Assembly: GCA_020832585.1 (NCBI GenBank)
Contig: JAFIEL010000001.1
Span: 1 to 64,000, forward strand
DNA: 64,000 nt
Origin: Natronohydrobacter sp.
GTDB taxonomy: Bacteria; Pseudomonadota; Alphaproteobacteria; Rhodobacterales; Rhodobacteraceae
Direction of reading: 5' to 3'
In this document: positions 63,308-64,000 of the stretch, piece by piece
How positions within the stretch are numbered: the first letter of the stretch is position 1
Layout: each line of letters starts with the position of its first letter
The notes under the pieces: generated by a model
Database searches by the model: none
Told to the model about the DNA's origin: nothing
The model's input: the letters and a program-made list of their open reading frames with translations, nothing else
Translations under genes and position numbers: made by a program

Positions 63308-64000
63308 ATGACACATTCAATCGAAATCAAGGAACTGAAACTCAGCTTCGGCGCTGTGACCGTGCTGGAAGACCTGAACCTGCAGGTCGGGCAGGGCGAG
63401 TTTCTCGTGCTGCTTGGGTCGTCCGGTTGCGGGAAATCCACGCTTCTGAACTGCATCGCGGGGCTATTGGACATCACCGATGGCGAGATTCACATTCAGG
63501 GCCGCAATGTGACCTGGGAAGAACCGTCGCAACGCGGGATTGGCATGGTGTTCCAATCCTATGCGCTTTACCCGCAGATGACGGTCGAGGGGAATCTGAC
63601 TTTCGGTCTGAAAAACGCGCGCGTCCCCAAGGACGAGATTGCAAAGCGCATCGCGCGTGCTGCAGAAGTCTTGCAGATCGAACCGCTTCTGAAACGCAAG
63701 CCCGGCGCGCTGTCGGGCGGGCAGCGTCAGCGGGTTGCCATTGGCCGGGCGCTGGTGCGCGATGTGGATGTGTTTCTGTTCGATGAACCGCTCTCGAACC
63801 TTGATGCAAAACTGCGTGCCGATCTGCGCGTTGAAATCAAGCGCCTGCACCAGACGCTGAAAAACACCATGATCTATGTGACCCATGATCAGGTCGAGGC
63901 GATGACCCTCGCGGACCGCATCGCGATCATGAAGGGCGGGCAGATCATGCAGCTTGCACCGCCCTCGGAAATCTACAACCGGCCTGTGAATAAATATGTC
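63308..64000 (+). CDS. sugar ABC transporter ATP-binding protein (partial, runs off the window)
   Basis: 231 residues present, open at the right edge. Walker A GSSGCGKST, Q loop VFQSYALYP, signature [14 protein letters not shown], Walker [13 protein letters not shown] and switch [15 protein letters not shown] are all present; the TOBE region is missing beyond the edge. UgpC/MalK type, and a paralogue of the ATPase at 53.7 kb. Confidence 0.92.
   Translation, partial: MTHSIEIKELKLSFGAVTVLEDLNLQVGQGEFLVLLGSSGCGKSTLLNCIAGLLDITDGEIHIQGRNVTWEEPSQRGIGMVFQSYALYPQMTVEGNLTFGLKNARVPKDEIAKRIARAAEVLQIEPLLKRKPGALSGGQRQRVAIGRALVRDVDVFLFDEPLSNLDAKLRADLRVEIKRLHQTLKNTMIYVTHDQVEAMTLADRIAIMKGGQIMQLAPPSEIYNRPVNKYV

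Noticed and set aside
1..64000. CRISPR arrays, insertion sequences, prophage or integration sites
   Set aside because: No regularly spaced repeats, transposase or integrase genes were seen, and the tRNA at the left edge has no duplicated 3' end or integrase next to it in the window.

Overview
The window comes from the chromosome of a Rhodobacteraceae (Roseobacter-clade or close relative) alphaproteobacterium. The basis is gene content: a complete trimethylamine-to-ammonium pathway of the Ruegeria/Roseovarius type, an AMP nucleosidase, RTX and PrtD-type secretion genes, an iron-type TGA-N9-TCA box before hemP, and an intergenic motif that I recall as frequent in this family. GC is high, coding density is about 90 percent, and many genes overlap by ATGA or GTGA. 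No transposase, phage gene or CRISPR array was seen.

Layout. 0-10 kb is mostly housekeeping: tRNA-Arg(TCT), rpmB, meaB, rpsO, an RTX protein, a histone-deacetylase-family gene with xseB-ispA-dxs, amn and an HU protein. 9.5-15.7 kb holds two metallo-beta-lactamase-fold proteins (the second with a broken metal motif), an M20 amidohydrolase and a type I secretion pair.

15.9-41.7 kb is the methylated-amine region. Tmm oxidises trimethylamine to TMAO. Tdm splits TMAO to dimethylamine and formaldehyde. DmmDABC demethylates dimethylamine to methylamine. GmaS, MgsABC and MgdABCD convert methylamine through gamma-glutamylmethylamide and N-methylglutamate to ammonium and a C1 unit on tetrahydrofolate. 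Interleaved are two Amt-family channels (one without the pore histidines), a truncated haemoglobin, a one-helix small protein, three regulators (XRE-cupin, AraC/GlxA, FadR/GntR) and an orphan Peripla_BP_6 protein with no obvious signal peptide. Helically phased ACCA half-sites precede dmm, the second amt and tmm and may mark a shared regulon.

41.8-46.2 kb is a phosphonate-type ABC transporter (PhnD, PhnC, two PhnE) ending in a HAD phosphatase. 46.2-56.4 kb is an amino-sugar locus: nagA, a SIS deaminase and a BadF-type kinase leftward; a sugar ABC transporter, a Gfo/Idh oxidoreductase, murQ and a GntR/UTRA regulator rightward. Together they fit uptake and catabolism of MurNAc and GlcNAc. 56.8-58.8 kb has small iron- or stress-linked genes (dps, hemP, DUF1289, two unknowns) with two TGA-N9-TCA boxes. 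58.9-64 kb is a LacI regulator divergent from a second sugar ABC operon, with two identical palindromic operators between them; the last ATPase gene runs off the window.
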